A stretch of DNA of 64,000 nt from contig NZ_HG964446.1 in NCBI RefSeq assembly GCF_000689255.1, positions 4,705,809 to 4,769,808 on the forward strand. The letters run 5' to 3'. The position numbers and the translations under genes were made by a program. The notes beneath the pieces were generated by a model. The model was given only the letters and a program-made list of their open reading frames with translations, ran no database searches and had not been told where the DNA came from. The stretch is from Mycobacterium triplex (GTDB taxonomy: Bacteria; Actinomycetota; Actinomycetes; Mycobacteriales; Mycobacteriaceae). This document shows, one piece after another, positions 20,819 through 28,643 of the stretch; the first letter of the stretch is position 1; each line of letters begins with the position of its first letter.

Positions 20819-22344
20819 CAGCCGCCGTCGGCGTCGGGTTTGACGGTCAAGGTGACGTTGCGGCCATCGCGGACCACCTCGACCGGGGCGTCCTGGCCGA
20901 TCGTCAGCTGGCGCACGGCGACCACGAACTCGTCGGCATCGGCGACCTTGCGGTTACCGACCTTGACGATGACGTCGTTCTCCAGGATGCCGCCCTTCTG
21001 CGCGGGGCTGCCCGCCTTGACGTTGGCGACCTGGGCGCCGGCGGCGATCGAGTTGCTGACCGAGCGGGTGCTGACGCCGAGCGTCGGGTGCACGATTTTC
21101 CCGTCCTTGATCAGCGTCTGCGCCACCGACTTGACCTCGTTGACCGGGATCGCGAAGCCGAGCCCGCTTGCGCTGTCGGACAACGACTTTCCTGCGGTGT
21201 CGATGCCGATCACCTGGGAGTCCATGTCGATCAGCGGACCGCCGGAGTTGCCGTGGTTGATCGACGCGTCGGTCTGCAGGGCGTCGATCACGGTGTCGGT
21301 GTCGGAGCCCTCCCCGGACAGGGGGACCGGGCGGTGCAGCGCGCTGATGATGCCGTGCGTCACGGTGCTGCGCAGCCCGAGCGGTGCACCCGCGGCGAGC
21401 ACCTCGTCACCGACGCGCACCTTGTCGGAGTCGCCGAGCCGCGCCACGCTCAGGTTGTCGACGTTGTCGACCTTGAGCACGGCCAGGTCGGTCTTGGGGT
21501 CGCGACCGACGAGGTTGGCGGGCACTTCCTTGCCGTCGTTGAACACCACGGTCGTCTTGAACTGGCTGGGGTTGTTGGCGGCCTCGGAGATCACGTGGTT
21601 GTTGGTGACGATGTAGCCGCGCCCGTCGATCACGACGCCGGAACCCTGCATGCCTTCCTGTTCGCTCTTCGACTCGATGGTCACCACCGAATTGGCGGTC
21701 GCCGCAGCCACTTTGGCGAAGCGGCCCGCCGGTTCTTCGGTGTTGTTGTTGGTCGACAACGTGACCTTGGAGGTGGTGAACGCCTCGACGACCTCGGCGG
21801 TCTTGTTGCCGATCAGCCCGCCGACGGCGCCGATGGCCAGCGCGATGACGAACAGGACGGCCAGGGCCAGGTAGGACACCTTCTTGCCGAACAGGACGTC
21901 GCGCACGCCCAGCTTGCCGGCGTACCCCGACGGCGTGTGTGCCGCGGCGGGGGCGACGGCTGGGGTGCCCAGTGCGGCCGCCGCGGCCGGGTCGCGCCAC
22001 GGATCGTGGGCTTCGTCCTCGTCGAAACCGTTCTGCTCGGCCGCCAGCGCGCCGGCGTCGATCGGATGGCGCTGCAAGGTCTCGGTGCCGCCAACGGGCT
22101 TGCTGAAGGCCTCTTCCAGCACCGGGTCGCGGCGTTGATCCTGCGGACTGAACTCGCCTTGGTCCCGGTACTTCGACGGCCGCACCCACTCCGCGACGAA
22201 CGATCCCCGCAGGCCGGCGGGGCGACCGAAGGCCTGACGCGCAGCGGGGTCGACCGGTGGCCGGGAAATGGGGCGCGGCGCCAGGCGGTTGGCTCCGTTG
22301 TCGCCGCCGTCTTGCCCTTGATGGGAGCCTTGGTCGGAGGTCAT
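20818..22344 (-). CDS. htrA: Membrane-anchored serine protease HtrA (DegP/HtrA family)
   Basis: This is an envelope-quality-control protease of the SigE regulon. From the ATG at 22344 it has 508 residues: a Pro/Arg-rich cytoplasmic arm, one membrane segment (SYLALAVLFVIALAIGAVGGL), a trypsin-like domain and a C-terminal PDZ domain. Catalytic His is in VTNNHVI, Asp in PKTDLAVLK and Ser in NHGNSGGPL. The ATG was chosen for its AGAGGA ribosome site. The frame goes on to 22404, and a conserved-looking upstream start (VDTRVDTD) is in a different frame. rseA and sigE lie upstream on the same strand, tatB downstream. Confidence 0.95.
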   Translation of the reverse strand: MTSDQGSHQGQDGGDNGANRLAPRPISRPPVDPAARQAFGRPAGLRGSFVAEWVRPSKYRDQGEFSPQDQRRDPVLEEAFSKPVGGTETLQRHPIDAGALAAEQNGFDEDEAHDPWRDPAAAAALGTPAVAPAAAHTPSGYAGKLGVRDVLFGKKVSYLALAVLFVIALAIGAVGGLIGNKTAEVVEAFTTSKVTLSTNNNTEEPAGRFAKVAAATANSVVTIESKSEQEGMQGSGVVIDGRGYIVTNNHVISEAANNPSQFKTTVVFNDGKEVPANLVGRDPKTDLAVLKVDNVDNLSVARLGDSDKVRVGDEVLAAGAPLGLRSTVTHGIISALHRPVPLSGEGSDTDTVIDALQTDASINHGNSGGPLIDMDSQVIGIDTAGKSLSDSASGLGFAIPVNEVKSVAQTLIKDGKIVHPTLGVSTRSVSNSIAAGAQVANVKAGSPAQKGGILENDVIVKVGNRKVADADEFVVAVRQLTIGQDAPVEVVRDGRNVTLTVKPDADGG

Positions 22345-22351
22345 GAATCCT

Positions 22352-22441
22352 CTACTTGAGTGCTCGAAACGGCCTCGCACAGGGCCCCTGTCCAGGGCGA
22401 GCACCAGGCACAGATTTGTCCGTGTCCACCCTAGTATCCAC
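22352..22441 (-). other. Out-of-frame 29-codon upstream frame before htrA
   Basis: A GTG at 22441 opens a frame beginning VDTRVDTDKS and ending RALK at a TAG (22354-22352), seven bases before the htrA ATG. M. tuberculosis HtrA begins with a very similar stretch (MDTRVDTDNA) in frame with the protease. Here that stretch is one frame off. It may be a relic of a longer HtrA N-terminus or a short upstream coding frame. Confidence 0.45.
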
Positions 22442-22472
22442 GGTTGCTGACCGAGCTGGGGTAACCCGAGCG

Positions 22473-22868
22473 TTACCGGCGCTTACGCTGGTCGCGCGCA
22501 TCGCGATCAGCGAAACGGTCGGTCGCCCGCGAGGGCGTGTCGTCGGGCGGGTAATGCGGAATCTGCGACAACATCCCGAGCAGAGTGCTGGGGATGCGGA
22601 TCGGGTGGGAGTCGCGCAGCGCGGCGCGCGCCCGGCTTTGGTCGTCGACTTCGGACGCACACTGCGGGCACAGCGACAGGTGATGGGCCGCCCGCAGGTG
22701 GGCGTTCATCCGCAGCTCGCCGTCGACGAACGCGGCAATCGCTTCGACGGACAGATGCTCGGTCGACCCGAATTGGCGCGGCGCGCCGACCGGCGCATCG
22801 CTTTGGGAGGCGAACTGTGCGGGGAGCCAGGAGAACGCGCGGCGGAACACATGTCCCCGGTCGGCCAT
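22473..22868 (-). CDS. rseA: Anti-sigma factor RseA (zinc-binding, SigE-specific)
   Basis: This 131-residue cytoplasmic protein binds and silences SigE. It has the zinc anti-sigma motif HHLSLCPQC (H-x3-C-x2-C) near residue 65, preceded by the conserved arm STEHLSVEAIAAFVDGELRM. The ATG at 22868 (preceded by GTG) has AAGGAG upstream. The longer frame to 22952 is not needed. The C-terminus is shorter than in M. tuberculosis. It lies between sigE and htrA, all on the minus strand, forming a stress-response unit. Confidence 0.94.
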   Translation of the reverse strand: MADRGHVFRRAFSWLPAQFASQSDAPVGAPRQFGSTEHLSVEAIAAFVDGELRMNAHLRAAHHLSLCPQCASEVDDQSRARAALRDSHPIRIPSTLLGMLSQIPHYPPDDTPSRATDRFADRDARDQRKRR

Positions 22869-22958
22869 CACCAGCTCCTTTCGCTGCCACGTACCCCTCG
22901 AATGTAGCGCGACAAGGTGCCCGGCACCGCTATGGAACTTGCGAAATCGCATGATTAT

Positions 22959-22972
22959 CGGCCCGCGGGCCG
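22959..22972 (-). terminator. Possible hairpin after sigE
   Basis: CGGCCCGCGGGCCG is a perfect 14-base palindrome just downstream of the sigE stop codon. No T-run follows, so it would be the U-less type described for mycobacteria. It may attenuate sigE read-through into rseA. Confidence 0.35.
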
Positions 22973-22986
22973 CGTCCGAAACCGGC

Positions 22987-23742
22987 CTAAGCCGATTTGG
23001 CGCGGGTTTCCGGCTCGCTGTGCGCGGCCAGATAGTCGCGCAAAGCCTGACGTCCGCGGTGGATCCGGCTGCGGACGGTGCCTAGCTTGACGCCCAGGGT
23101 GGCGCCGATCTCCTCGTAGGACAAACCTTCGATGTCGCACAGCACCACCGCGGCACGAAACTCCGGCGGTAGCGAATCCAGCGCGGCCTGCAGGTCGGGT
23201 CCCAGGCGCGCGTCGTGGTAGATCTGCTCGGGGTTGGGTTCGTCGGCCGGGACCCGGTCGTAGTCCTCCGGCAGCGCTTCCATCCGGATGCGGGCGCGCC
23301 GGCGCACCATGTCGAGGAACAGATTCGTGGTGATGCGGTGCAGCCAGCCCTCGAAGGTTCCGGGCTGATAGTTCTGCACCGACCGGAAAACCCGGATGAA
23401 GGTTTCCTGGGTCAAGTCCTCGGCGTCCTGTTGGTTGCCCGACAGCCGGTAGGCCAGCCGGTACACCCGGTCGGCGTGCTGACGGACCAGCTCGTCCCAC
23501 GACGGCATCGCGGTCTTGTCCCCGGTCGCGTCGAACACCGCCGTGCCCTGCAACCCCTCAGCCGGTTCGACCCATTCGTCGTCGGGGAGTTCCTGGGCGT
23601 GCGACATGGTGCTCGGGCTCAAGAGAGTAGTGTTGATCGAATCCTCCGAATCATTTGCCCTGCCAAGTGACGGCAGTTCGTCATCGGCGGCAACACGAAG
23701 TTGCCAATCTGTATTCCCCGCCCAACGTCCTCCACGTTCCAT
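22987..23742 (-). CDS. sigE: ECF RNA polymerase sigma factor SigE
   Basis: SigE directs transcription under envelope and oxidative stress. From the ATG at 23742 it has 251 residues. Region 2 holds LAYRLSGNQQDAEDLTQETFIRVFRSV, and region 4 holds GLSYEEIGATLGVKLGTVRSRIHRGRQAL with its helix-turn-helix. The 5' ATG lacks a clear ribosome site. An in-frame ATG at 23607 (MSHAQELP) corresponds to a shorter isoform start known in M. tuberculosis. The frame continues to 24000 without family similarity. The C-terminus ends ETRAKSA, unlike M. tuberculosis. Confidence 0.96.
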   Translation of the reverse strand: MERGGRWAGNTDWQLRVAADDELPSLGRANDSEDSINTTLLSPSTMSHAQELPDDEWVEPAEGLQGTAVFDATGDKTAMPSWDELVRQHADRVYRLAYRLSGNQQDAEDLTQETFIRVFRSVQNYQPGTFEGWLHRITTNLFLDMVRRRARIRMEALPEDYDRVPADEPNPEQIYHDARLGPDLQAALDSLPPEFRAAVVLCDIEGLSYEEIGATLGVKLGTVRSRIHRGRQALRDYLAAHSEPETRAKSA

Positions 23743-23786
23743 ACCGACACCGTCGCGTATCGGCGTATGCGCGATATAGGAGCAAT

Positions 23787-23802
23787 CTGAGGTTTGGCTG
23801 AG
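23787..23802 (-). promoter_or_regulatory. MprA-like direct repeat upstream of sigE
   Basis: On the sigE strand the sequence reads CTCAG-N6-CTCAG, two direct repeats with an 11-base period, 45-60 bases upstream of the sigE ATG. This resembles the loosely conserved direct repeats bound by the envelope-stress regulator MprA, which controls sigE in M. tuberculosis. Binding here is inferred. Confidence 0.5.
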
Positions 23803-23945
23803 AAACCTTTTCGTTACCTGGCGTAAGCAGGGCATATCCGGAACGCAGTGACGTAGGCCGCGCGGGTCGATTCGGGCGTGTCGGAAACGGTCCGACTCGC
23901 CGCGCGCCTGCCGGGTGGTGCGCCGGCATGCAATACGCTGCGGGC

Positions 23946-24611
23946 ATGGACGGCAGCGACGAAACCCCCGGCCAGGCGGTCCCCAGTCGGGCCGAAGCAC
24001 TCACCACGCATGCGGAGGCGTCCATATCCGAGGACGCGATCCTGGCCGGCGCCCGCGAACGCTCCGTCGACATCGGCGCCGGGGCGGTGACGCCGGCGGT
24101 CGGCGCGCTGTTGAGTCTGCTGACCAAGCTCAGCGGCGGCAAGGCGGTCGCGGAGGTGGGAACCGGCGCGGGCGTCAGCGGACTTTGGTTGCTGTCCGGC
24201 ATGAGCGACGACGGTGTGCTGACCACGATCGACATCGAGCCGGAGTATTTGCGGCTGGCCAAGCAGGCCTTCTCCGAAGCCGGAATCGGCCCGTCGCGGA
24301 CCAGGCTGATCAGCGGCCGCGCCCAGGAGGTCCTCACCCGGCTCGCCGACGAGTCCTATGACCTGGTGTTCGTCGACGCCGACCCGATCGACCAGCCCGA
24401 CTACGTCGTCGAGGGCGTGCGGCTGCTGCGATCCGGCGGAATCATCGTCGTGCACGGTGCGGCGCTGGGCGGGCGGGCCGGCGATCCCGCGGCGCGCGAC
24501 CCCGACGTGGTCGCGGTCCGCGAGGCGGCCCGCTTGATCGCCGAGGACGAGCGGCTGACGCCCGCGCTGGTGCCCCTGGGCGACGGCGTGCTGGCCGCGG
24601 TCCGCGACTAG
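23946..24611 (+). CDS. SAM-dependent O-methyltransferase, Rv1220c-like
   Basis: This 221-residue class I methyltransferase resembles the catechol O-methyltransferase-like group. The SAM motif I is AVAEVGTGAGVSGLW, the acidic loop is TIDIEPEYLRLAKQAF, and YDLVFVDADP is motif IV with the likely metal ligand. ATG 23946 (MDGSDE) is preferred over ATG 23928. It is divergent from sigE across about 200 bases that include the MprA-like repeats, a conserved mycobacterial arrangement. The substrate is unknown. Confidence 0.88.
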   Translation: MDGSDETPGQAVPSRAEALTTHAEASISEDAILAGARERSVDIGAGAVTPAVGALLSLLTKLSGGKAVAEVGTGAGVSGLWLLSGMSDDGVLTTIDIEPEYLRLAKQAFSEAGIGPSRTRLISGRAQEVLTRLADESYDLVFVDADPIDQPDYVVEGVRLLRSGGIIVVHGAALGGRAGDPAARDPDVVAVREAARLIAEDERLTPALVPLGDGVLAAVRD

Positions 24612-24614
24612 CCG

Positions 24615-24694
24615 GCCGGGCACTCGCCTGTCCGCACGAGCACCCGGCCAGCCGGGGGTTCGGTGTTGCGTGCCCGGCTAGCCGGGCACTCGCC
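24615..24694. repeat. Repeated GC-rich palindromes after the methyltransferase gene
   Basis: GCCGGGCACTCGCC occurs at 24615-24628 and again at 24681-24694. Between them lie a CCCGGC-CA-GCCGGG hairpin (24643-24656) and a 20-base perfect palindrome (24670-24689, GTGCCCGGCTAGCCGGGCAC). The cluster probably terminates the methyltransferase transcript before the TetR promoter. It could also be a small mobile or amplified palindrome. Confidence 0.6.
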
Positions 24695-24731
24695 GCCCAA
24701 AACCTTTACGCATCCCTTACGGGGTGTCCCC

Positions 24732-24761
24732 TTGACCGACGGCTGAACGCGCGTTTAGCGT
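24732..24761 (+). promoter_or_regulatory. Promoter of the TetR-ABC operon, predicted leaderless
   Basis: TTGACC (24732-24737) and TAGCGT (24756-24761, matching TANNNT) are 18 bases apart. The ATG of the TetR gene starts at 24769, eight bases after the -10 box, so the transcript would begin at or next to the start codon. No ribosome-binding site is present ahead of this ATG, which supports a leaderless mRNA. Confidence 0.55.
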
Positions 24762-24778
24762 ACTGAACATGCGTTCAG
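24743..24778. promoter_or_regulatory. Two TetR-type operator palindromes overlapping -10 and start codon
   Basis: CTGAACGCGCGTTTAG (24743-24758, arms with one mismatch) and CTGAACATGCGTTCAG (24763-24778, six-base perfect arms) share the CTGAAC half-site and are 20 bases apart. The first covers the -10 box and the second covers the ATG. Autoregulation by the adjacent TetR protein is inferred. Confidence 0.6.
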
Positions 24779-25404
24779 TCGACCTGACCGCCGCCGCCCG
24801 GATCCGCGACGCGGCGATCGAGCAGTTCGCCCAGCGCGGCTTCTCGGTCGGGCTGCGCACCATCGCCGAGGCCGCGGGCGTGAGCGCCGCACTCGTCATT
24901 CATCACTTCGGGTCGAAGGAAGGCCTGCGCAAGGCGTGCGACGACTACGTCGCCGAAGAGGTCCGCATCGGCAAGTCCGAAGCGATGCGGACCAACGATC
25001 CGGCCACCTGGCTGGCGCAGCTGGCCGAGATCGAGTCCTACGCGCCGCTGATGGCCTATCTGGTGCGCAGCATGCAGTCCGGCGGCGACCTGGCAAAGAA
25101 GTTATGGAAACAGATGATCGACAACGCCGAGCAGTACCTCGACGAAGGGGTGCGGACGGGCGTCATCAAGCCCAGCCGCGATCCGCAGGCTCGAGCCCGA
25201 TACCTGGGCATGACCGGCGGCGGCGCGTTTCTGCTCTACATCCAAATGCACGACAACCCAACAGATTTGCGGGCGGTCCTGCGCGACTACGCCCGCGATA
25301 TGGTGCTGCCGGCCCTCGAGCTCTACACCGAGGGTCTGATGGTCGACCGCACCATGTACGACGCGTTCCTGGCCGAAGATCAAGGAGGAACCCATGCCGG
25401 CTGA
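24769..25404 (+). CDS. TetR-family repressor, Rv1219c-like
   Basis: This 211-residue regulator has an N-terminal helix-turn-helix (RIRDAAIEQFAQRGFSVGLRTIAEAAGVSAALVIHHFGSKEGL) and a C-terminal ligand-binding domain. It precedes and overlaps the ABC ATPase gene by 11 bases, so it most likely senses the substrate of that exporter and represses the operon. The ATG sits inside one of two palindromic operators. The ligand is not known from the sequence. Confidence 0.92.
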   Translation: MRSVDLTAAARIRDAAIEQFAQRGFSVGLRTIAEAAGVSAALVIHHFGSKEGLRKACDDYVAEEVRIGKSEAMRTNDPATWLAQLAEIESYAPLMAYLVRSMQSGGDLAKKLWKQMIDNAEQYLDEGVRTGVIKPSRDPQARARYLGMTGGGAFLLYIQMHDNPTDLRAVLRDYARDMVLPALELYTEGLMVDRTMYDAFLAEDQGGTHAG

Positions 25405-26314
25405 TATCGCGCCAATCGAAATCCGCAACCTCACCAAGAATTTCGGTGCGGTGCGAGCGCTGGACGGCCTCGACCTGGCGGTGCGGCAAGGTGAAGTGCA
25501 CGGCTTTCTAGGCCCCAACGGCGCCGGCAAGTCCACCACCATCCGCATCCTGTTGGGCCTGGTGAAGGCCGACGGCGGAAGCGTGCGGCTGCTCGGCGGT
25601 GATCCGTGGACCGACGCCGTCGAGTTGCATCGCCAAATAGCGTATGTGCCAGGTGATGTCACGCTCTGGCCATCGCTGACCGGTGGCGAAACCATCGATC
25701 TGCTGGCCCGCATGCGCGGCGGCATCGACGACCTACGCCGCCGGGAGCTGATCGAACGCTTCGACCTCGACCCGACCAAGAAGTCGCGGACCTACTCCAA
25801 GGGCAACCGCCAGAAGGTCTCCCTGATTTCGGCCTTCTCGTCGCGGGCCACCCTGTTGCTGCTCGACGAGCCCAGCAGCGGCCTGGACCCGTTGATGGAG
25901 AACATCTTTCAGCAGTGTGTCGCCGAGGCGCGCGATCGTGGCGTGACGGTCCTGCTGTCCAGCCACATCCTGGCCGAAACCGAAGCGCTGTGCCAGACGG
26001 TGACCATCATCCGGGCTGGCCGGACCATCGAGAGCGGTTCACTGGATTCGATGCGGCATCTCAGCCGCACCTCCATCAAGGCCGAAATGATCGGCAACCC
26101 CGGCGATCTCACTCGCATCAAGGGCGTCGAGGACGTCAGCGTCGAGGGCAACACGCTGCGTGCGCAGGTCGACAGCGAGAGCCTCGGGGAACTCATCCGG
26201 GTGCTGGGCGACGCCGGCGTGCGCAGCCTGGTCAGCCAGCCGCCGACGCTGGAAGAGCTTTTCCTGCGCCACTACGACACCGGACACAGCGAGAAGAAGG
26301 TCTCGGCATTATGA
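25394..26314 (+). CDS. ABC exporter ATP-binding protein, Rv1218c-like
   Basis: This 306-residue ATPase is the DrrA-like half of a drug or lipid exporter. Walker A is GPNGAGKSTT (about 40-49), the Q-loop region is IAYVPGDVTLWP, the signature is the degenerate SKGNRQKVSL, Walker B is LLLLDEP, and the H-loop is SSHILAE. A strong AAGGAGGAA ribosome site lies at 25382-25390. It overlaps the TetR gene and shares ATGA with the permease gene. In M. tuberculosis the equivalent pair is linked to multidrug efflux; the substrate here is inferred from that. Confidence 0.93.
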   Translation: MPADIAPIEIRNLTKNFGAVRALDGLDLAVRQGEVHGFLGPNGAGKSTTIRILLGLVKADGGSVRLLGGDPWTDAVELHRQIAYVPGDVTLWPSLTGGETIDLLARMRGGIDDLRRRELIERFDLDPTKKSRTYSKGNRQKVSLISAFSSRATLLLLDEPSSGLDPLMENIFQQCVAEARDRGVTVLLSSHILAETEALCQTVTIIRAGRTIESGSLDSMRHLSRTSIKAEMIGNPGDLTRIKGVEDVSVEGNTLRAQVDSESLGELIRVLGDAGVRSLVSQPPTLEELFLRHYDTGHSEKKVSAL

Positions 26315-27942
26315 GCACCGCAACGCTGGATCGACCAGAACATGCTGCCCCGCAACGCAGTACGAGCTTCACCGGCACGCTGGGCATGCTGCGCCTCTAC
26401 CTGCGCCGCGACCGGGTCTCGCTGCCGTTGTGGGTTCTGCTGCTGTCACTGCCGTTGGCGACGGTCTACGTCGGAAGCATCGAGAAGGTCTACCCCACCC
26501 AGGCCGCCCGGGCCGGATTCGCGGCGACCATCATGGCCAGCCCGGCGCAGCGTGCCCTCTACGGACAGGTCTACAACGACAGCCTTGGCGCGGTGGGCAT
26601 TTGGAAAGCCGGGATGTTCCACGTGCTGATCGCGGTGGCCGTCATCCTCACGGTGATCAGGCACACCCGTGCCGACGAGGAAAGCGGCCGCACCGAGCTG
26701 GTGGACTCGACCGGGGTGGGACGGTACGCCAGCCTCACCGCGGCGCTGATCCTGTCGTTCGGCGCCTCGATCGCGACCGGCGTGATCGGTGCGGCGGGAT
26801 TGCTCTCCACCACCGTCCCGCCGGGCGGATCGCTGGCGTTCGGTGCCGCGCTGGCCGGCTCCGGCGTGGTGTTCACCGCGGTGGCCGCGGTGGCCGCGCA
26901 GCTGTCGGCGAGCGCCCGATTCGCCCGCGGTGCGGCCTTCGCGGCGCTGGGGGCCGCATTCACACTGCGCGCCATCGGCGACGCCAGTTCCGGCACGCTG
27001 TCCTGGTTTTCACCACTGGGCTGGTCGCTGCAGGTGCGGCCCTACGCCGGCGATCGCTGGTGGGTGCTGCTGCTGCATCTGGTCACCGCGATCGCCCTGA
27101 CCGCCGTGGCGTATCGACTGCTGGCCGGCCGCGACGTCGGAGCCGGGCTCGTCGCCGAGCGAGCCGGCCCGGCCACCGCCGCGCCCTCGTTGAGCAACGT
27201 GTTCGGGCTGACCTGGCGGCTGGACCGCGGCGCACTGCTGCTGTGGACGGTGGGCATGTGCCTGTACGGGCTGGTGATGGGCAGCGTGGCGCATGGCATC
27301 GGCGACGAGATCGGCGGCGGCATGGCACGCGACATCGTCGCGCGGATGGGCGGCACCTCCGCGTTGGAGGATGCCTTCATCGCGGTGGCGTTCAACATGA
27401 TGGGCATGGTGGCATCCGCCTTTGCCGTCTCGCTGACGCTGCGACCGCACCAGGAAGAATCCGGCCTGCGCGCCGAGACCACACTGGCCGGCGCGGTATC
27501 CCGAACTCGTTGGCTGGCAAGCCATTTAGTATCCGCGCTGCTCGGGTCGGCGGTGGCGATGCTGGTCGCCGGAGCGGCCGGCGGGCTGCTCTACGGCGTC
27601 GCGGCCGGCGACCTCGACGGCAAGCTGGCCATGGTGATCGGCACCGCGGCCGCACAGTTGCCGGCCGTCTGGCTGGCATCGGCCGTGACGGTCGCATTGT
27701 TCGGTGTCGCACCACGTTTCACGCCGGTGGCGTGGGGGGTATTGATCGCGTTCATCGCCCTATACCTGATCGGTTCGCTGGCGGGCTTCCCGCAATGGAT
27801 CCTCGATCTCGAGCCGTTCGCCCATGTTCCGCGGGTCGGCGACAGCTTCAGTGCCGTGCCGCTGCTGTGGCTGCTGGTCCTCGACGCGGCGCTGATCATG
27901 TTGGGAGTCATGGCATTCCGTCGAAGGGACCTGCGCTCATGA
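26311..27942 (+). CDS. ABC exporter permease, Rv1217c-like
   Basis: This 543-residue membrane protein has about twelve hydrophobic segments in two repeated halves (first LYLRRDRVSLPLWVLLLSLPLA, second WRLDRGALLLWTVGMCLYGLVMG). It looks like two fused half-permeases, which together would pair with the ATPase as the transmembrane part. The ATG overlaps the ATPase stop (ATGA), and its own stop overlaps the next ATG the same way. The frame extends upstream inside the ATPase gene, but only from 26311 does it show membrane segments. Confidence 0.92.
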   Translation: MSTATLDRPEHAAPQRSTSFTGTLGMLRLYLRRDRVSLPLWVLLLSLPLATVYVGSIEKVYPTQAARAGFAATIMASPAQRALYGQVYNDSLGAVGIWKAGMFHVLIAVAVILTVIRHTRADEESGRTELVDSTGVGRYASLTAALILSFGASIATGVIGAAGLLSTTVPPGGSLAFGAALAGSGVVFTAVAAVAAQLSASARFARGAAFAALGAAFTLRAIGDASSGTLSWFSPLGWSLQVRPYAGDRWWVLLLHLVTAIALTAVAYRLLAGRDVGAGLVAERAGPATAAPSLSNVFGLTWRLDRGALLLWTVGMCLYGLVMGSVAHGIGDEIGGGMARDIVARMGGTSALEDAFIAVAFNMMGMVASAFAVSLTLRPHQEESGLRAETTLAGAVSRTRWLASHLVSALLGSAVAMLVAGAAGGLLYGVAAGDLDGKLAMVIGTAAAQLPAVWLASAVTVALFGVAPRFTPVAWGVLIAFIALYLIGSLAGFPQWILDLEPFAHVPRVGDSFSAVPLLWLLVLDAALIMLGVMAFRRRDLRS

Positions 27943-28613
27943 ACACCGCTATTCGGGCGACGGCATCGTCGGTTTTCGGACTGGCCATCCTGGGGCTGCT
28001 GCTGTTCCTGCCGGCCGGGACGCTCGACTATTGGCAGGCATGGGCTTTCATCGCGACCGCCATCGTGGTGACGATCCTGCCGACGATCTACCTCTACCGC
28101 ACCAACCCCGCCGCGCTGGAACGCCGGATGCACGCCGGCCCCGGGGCCGAAGGGCGAACCTTGCAGAAGATCGTGATCACCGGCGCGTTCGTGGCCTTCA
28201 CCGCAATGCTGGTGTTCAGTGCCTACGACCAACGGATGGGCTGGTCGCGGGTGCCCGGCTGGGTGTCGCTGCTGGGTGATGCCCTGGTCGCGATCGGGCT
28301 CGGTATCGCGATGGTGGTGGTGATCCAGAATGCCTACGCCGCGGCGACGGTCACGGTGGAATCGGGCCAGACGCTGGTATCCAGCGGCGTCTACAAGCAG
28401 GTGCGGCACCCGATGTACGTCGGCAACTTCGTCATGATGATCGGCATCCCGCTGGCGCTCGGCTCCTATTGGGGACTGCTGTTCGTGATCCCTGCCCAGG
28501 CGGTGATCATCTTCCGCATCCTCGACGAAGAGAAGCTGCTGACCGAGCAACTGCCCGGGTACCGCCAATACACCCAGCACGTGCGCTATCGGTTGCTGCC
28601 CTACGTCTGGTAG
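27939..28613 (+). CDS. Isoprenylcysteine-carboxyl-methyltransferase-like membrane protein, Rv1216c-like
   Basis: This 224-residue protein has four or five membrane segments. It carries the C-terminal ICMT/PEMT-type SAM-binding pattern LVSSGVYKQVRHPMYVGNFVMMIG followed by ILDEEKLL and YRQYTQHVRYRLLP. Proteins of this kind methylate small lipophilic substrates at the membrane. Its ATGA overlap with the permease gene makes it the fourth gene of the TetR-ATPase-permease chain. It could modify the exported compound or lipid; that is inference. Confidence 0.88.
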   Translation: MNTAIRATASSVFGLAILGLLLFLPAGTLDYWQAWAFIATAIVVTILPTIYLYRTNPAALERRMHAGPGAEGRTLQKIVITGAFVAFTAMLVFSAYDQRMGWSRVPGWVSLLGDALVAIGLGIAMVVVIQNAYAAATVTVESGQTLVSSGVYKQVRHPMYVGNFVMMIGIPLALGSYWGLLFVIPAQAVIIFRILDEEKLLTEQLPGYRQYTQHVRYRLLPYVW

Positions 28614-28643
28614 GCCACGCCGGAGCCGTTCTAGGGTGGAGGC

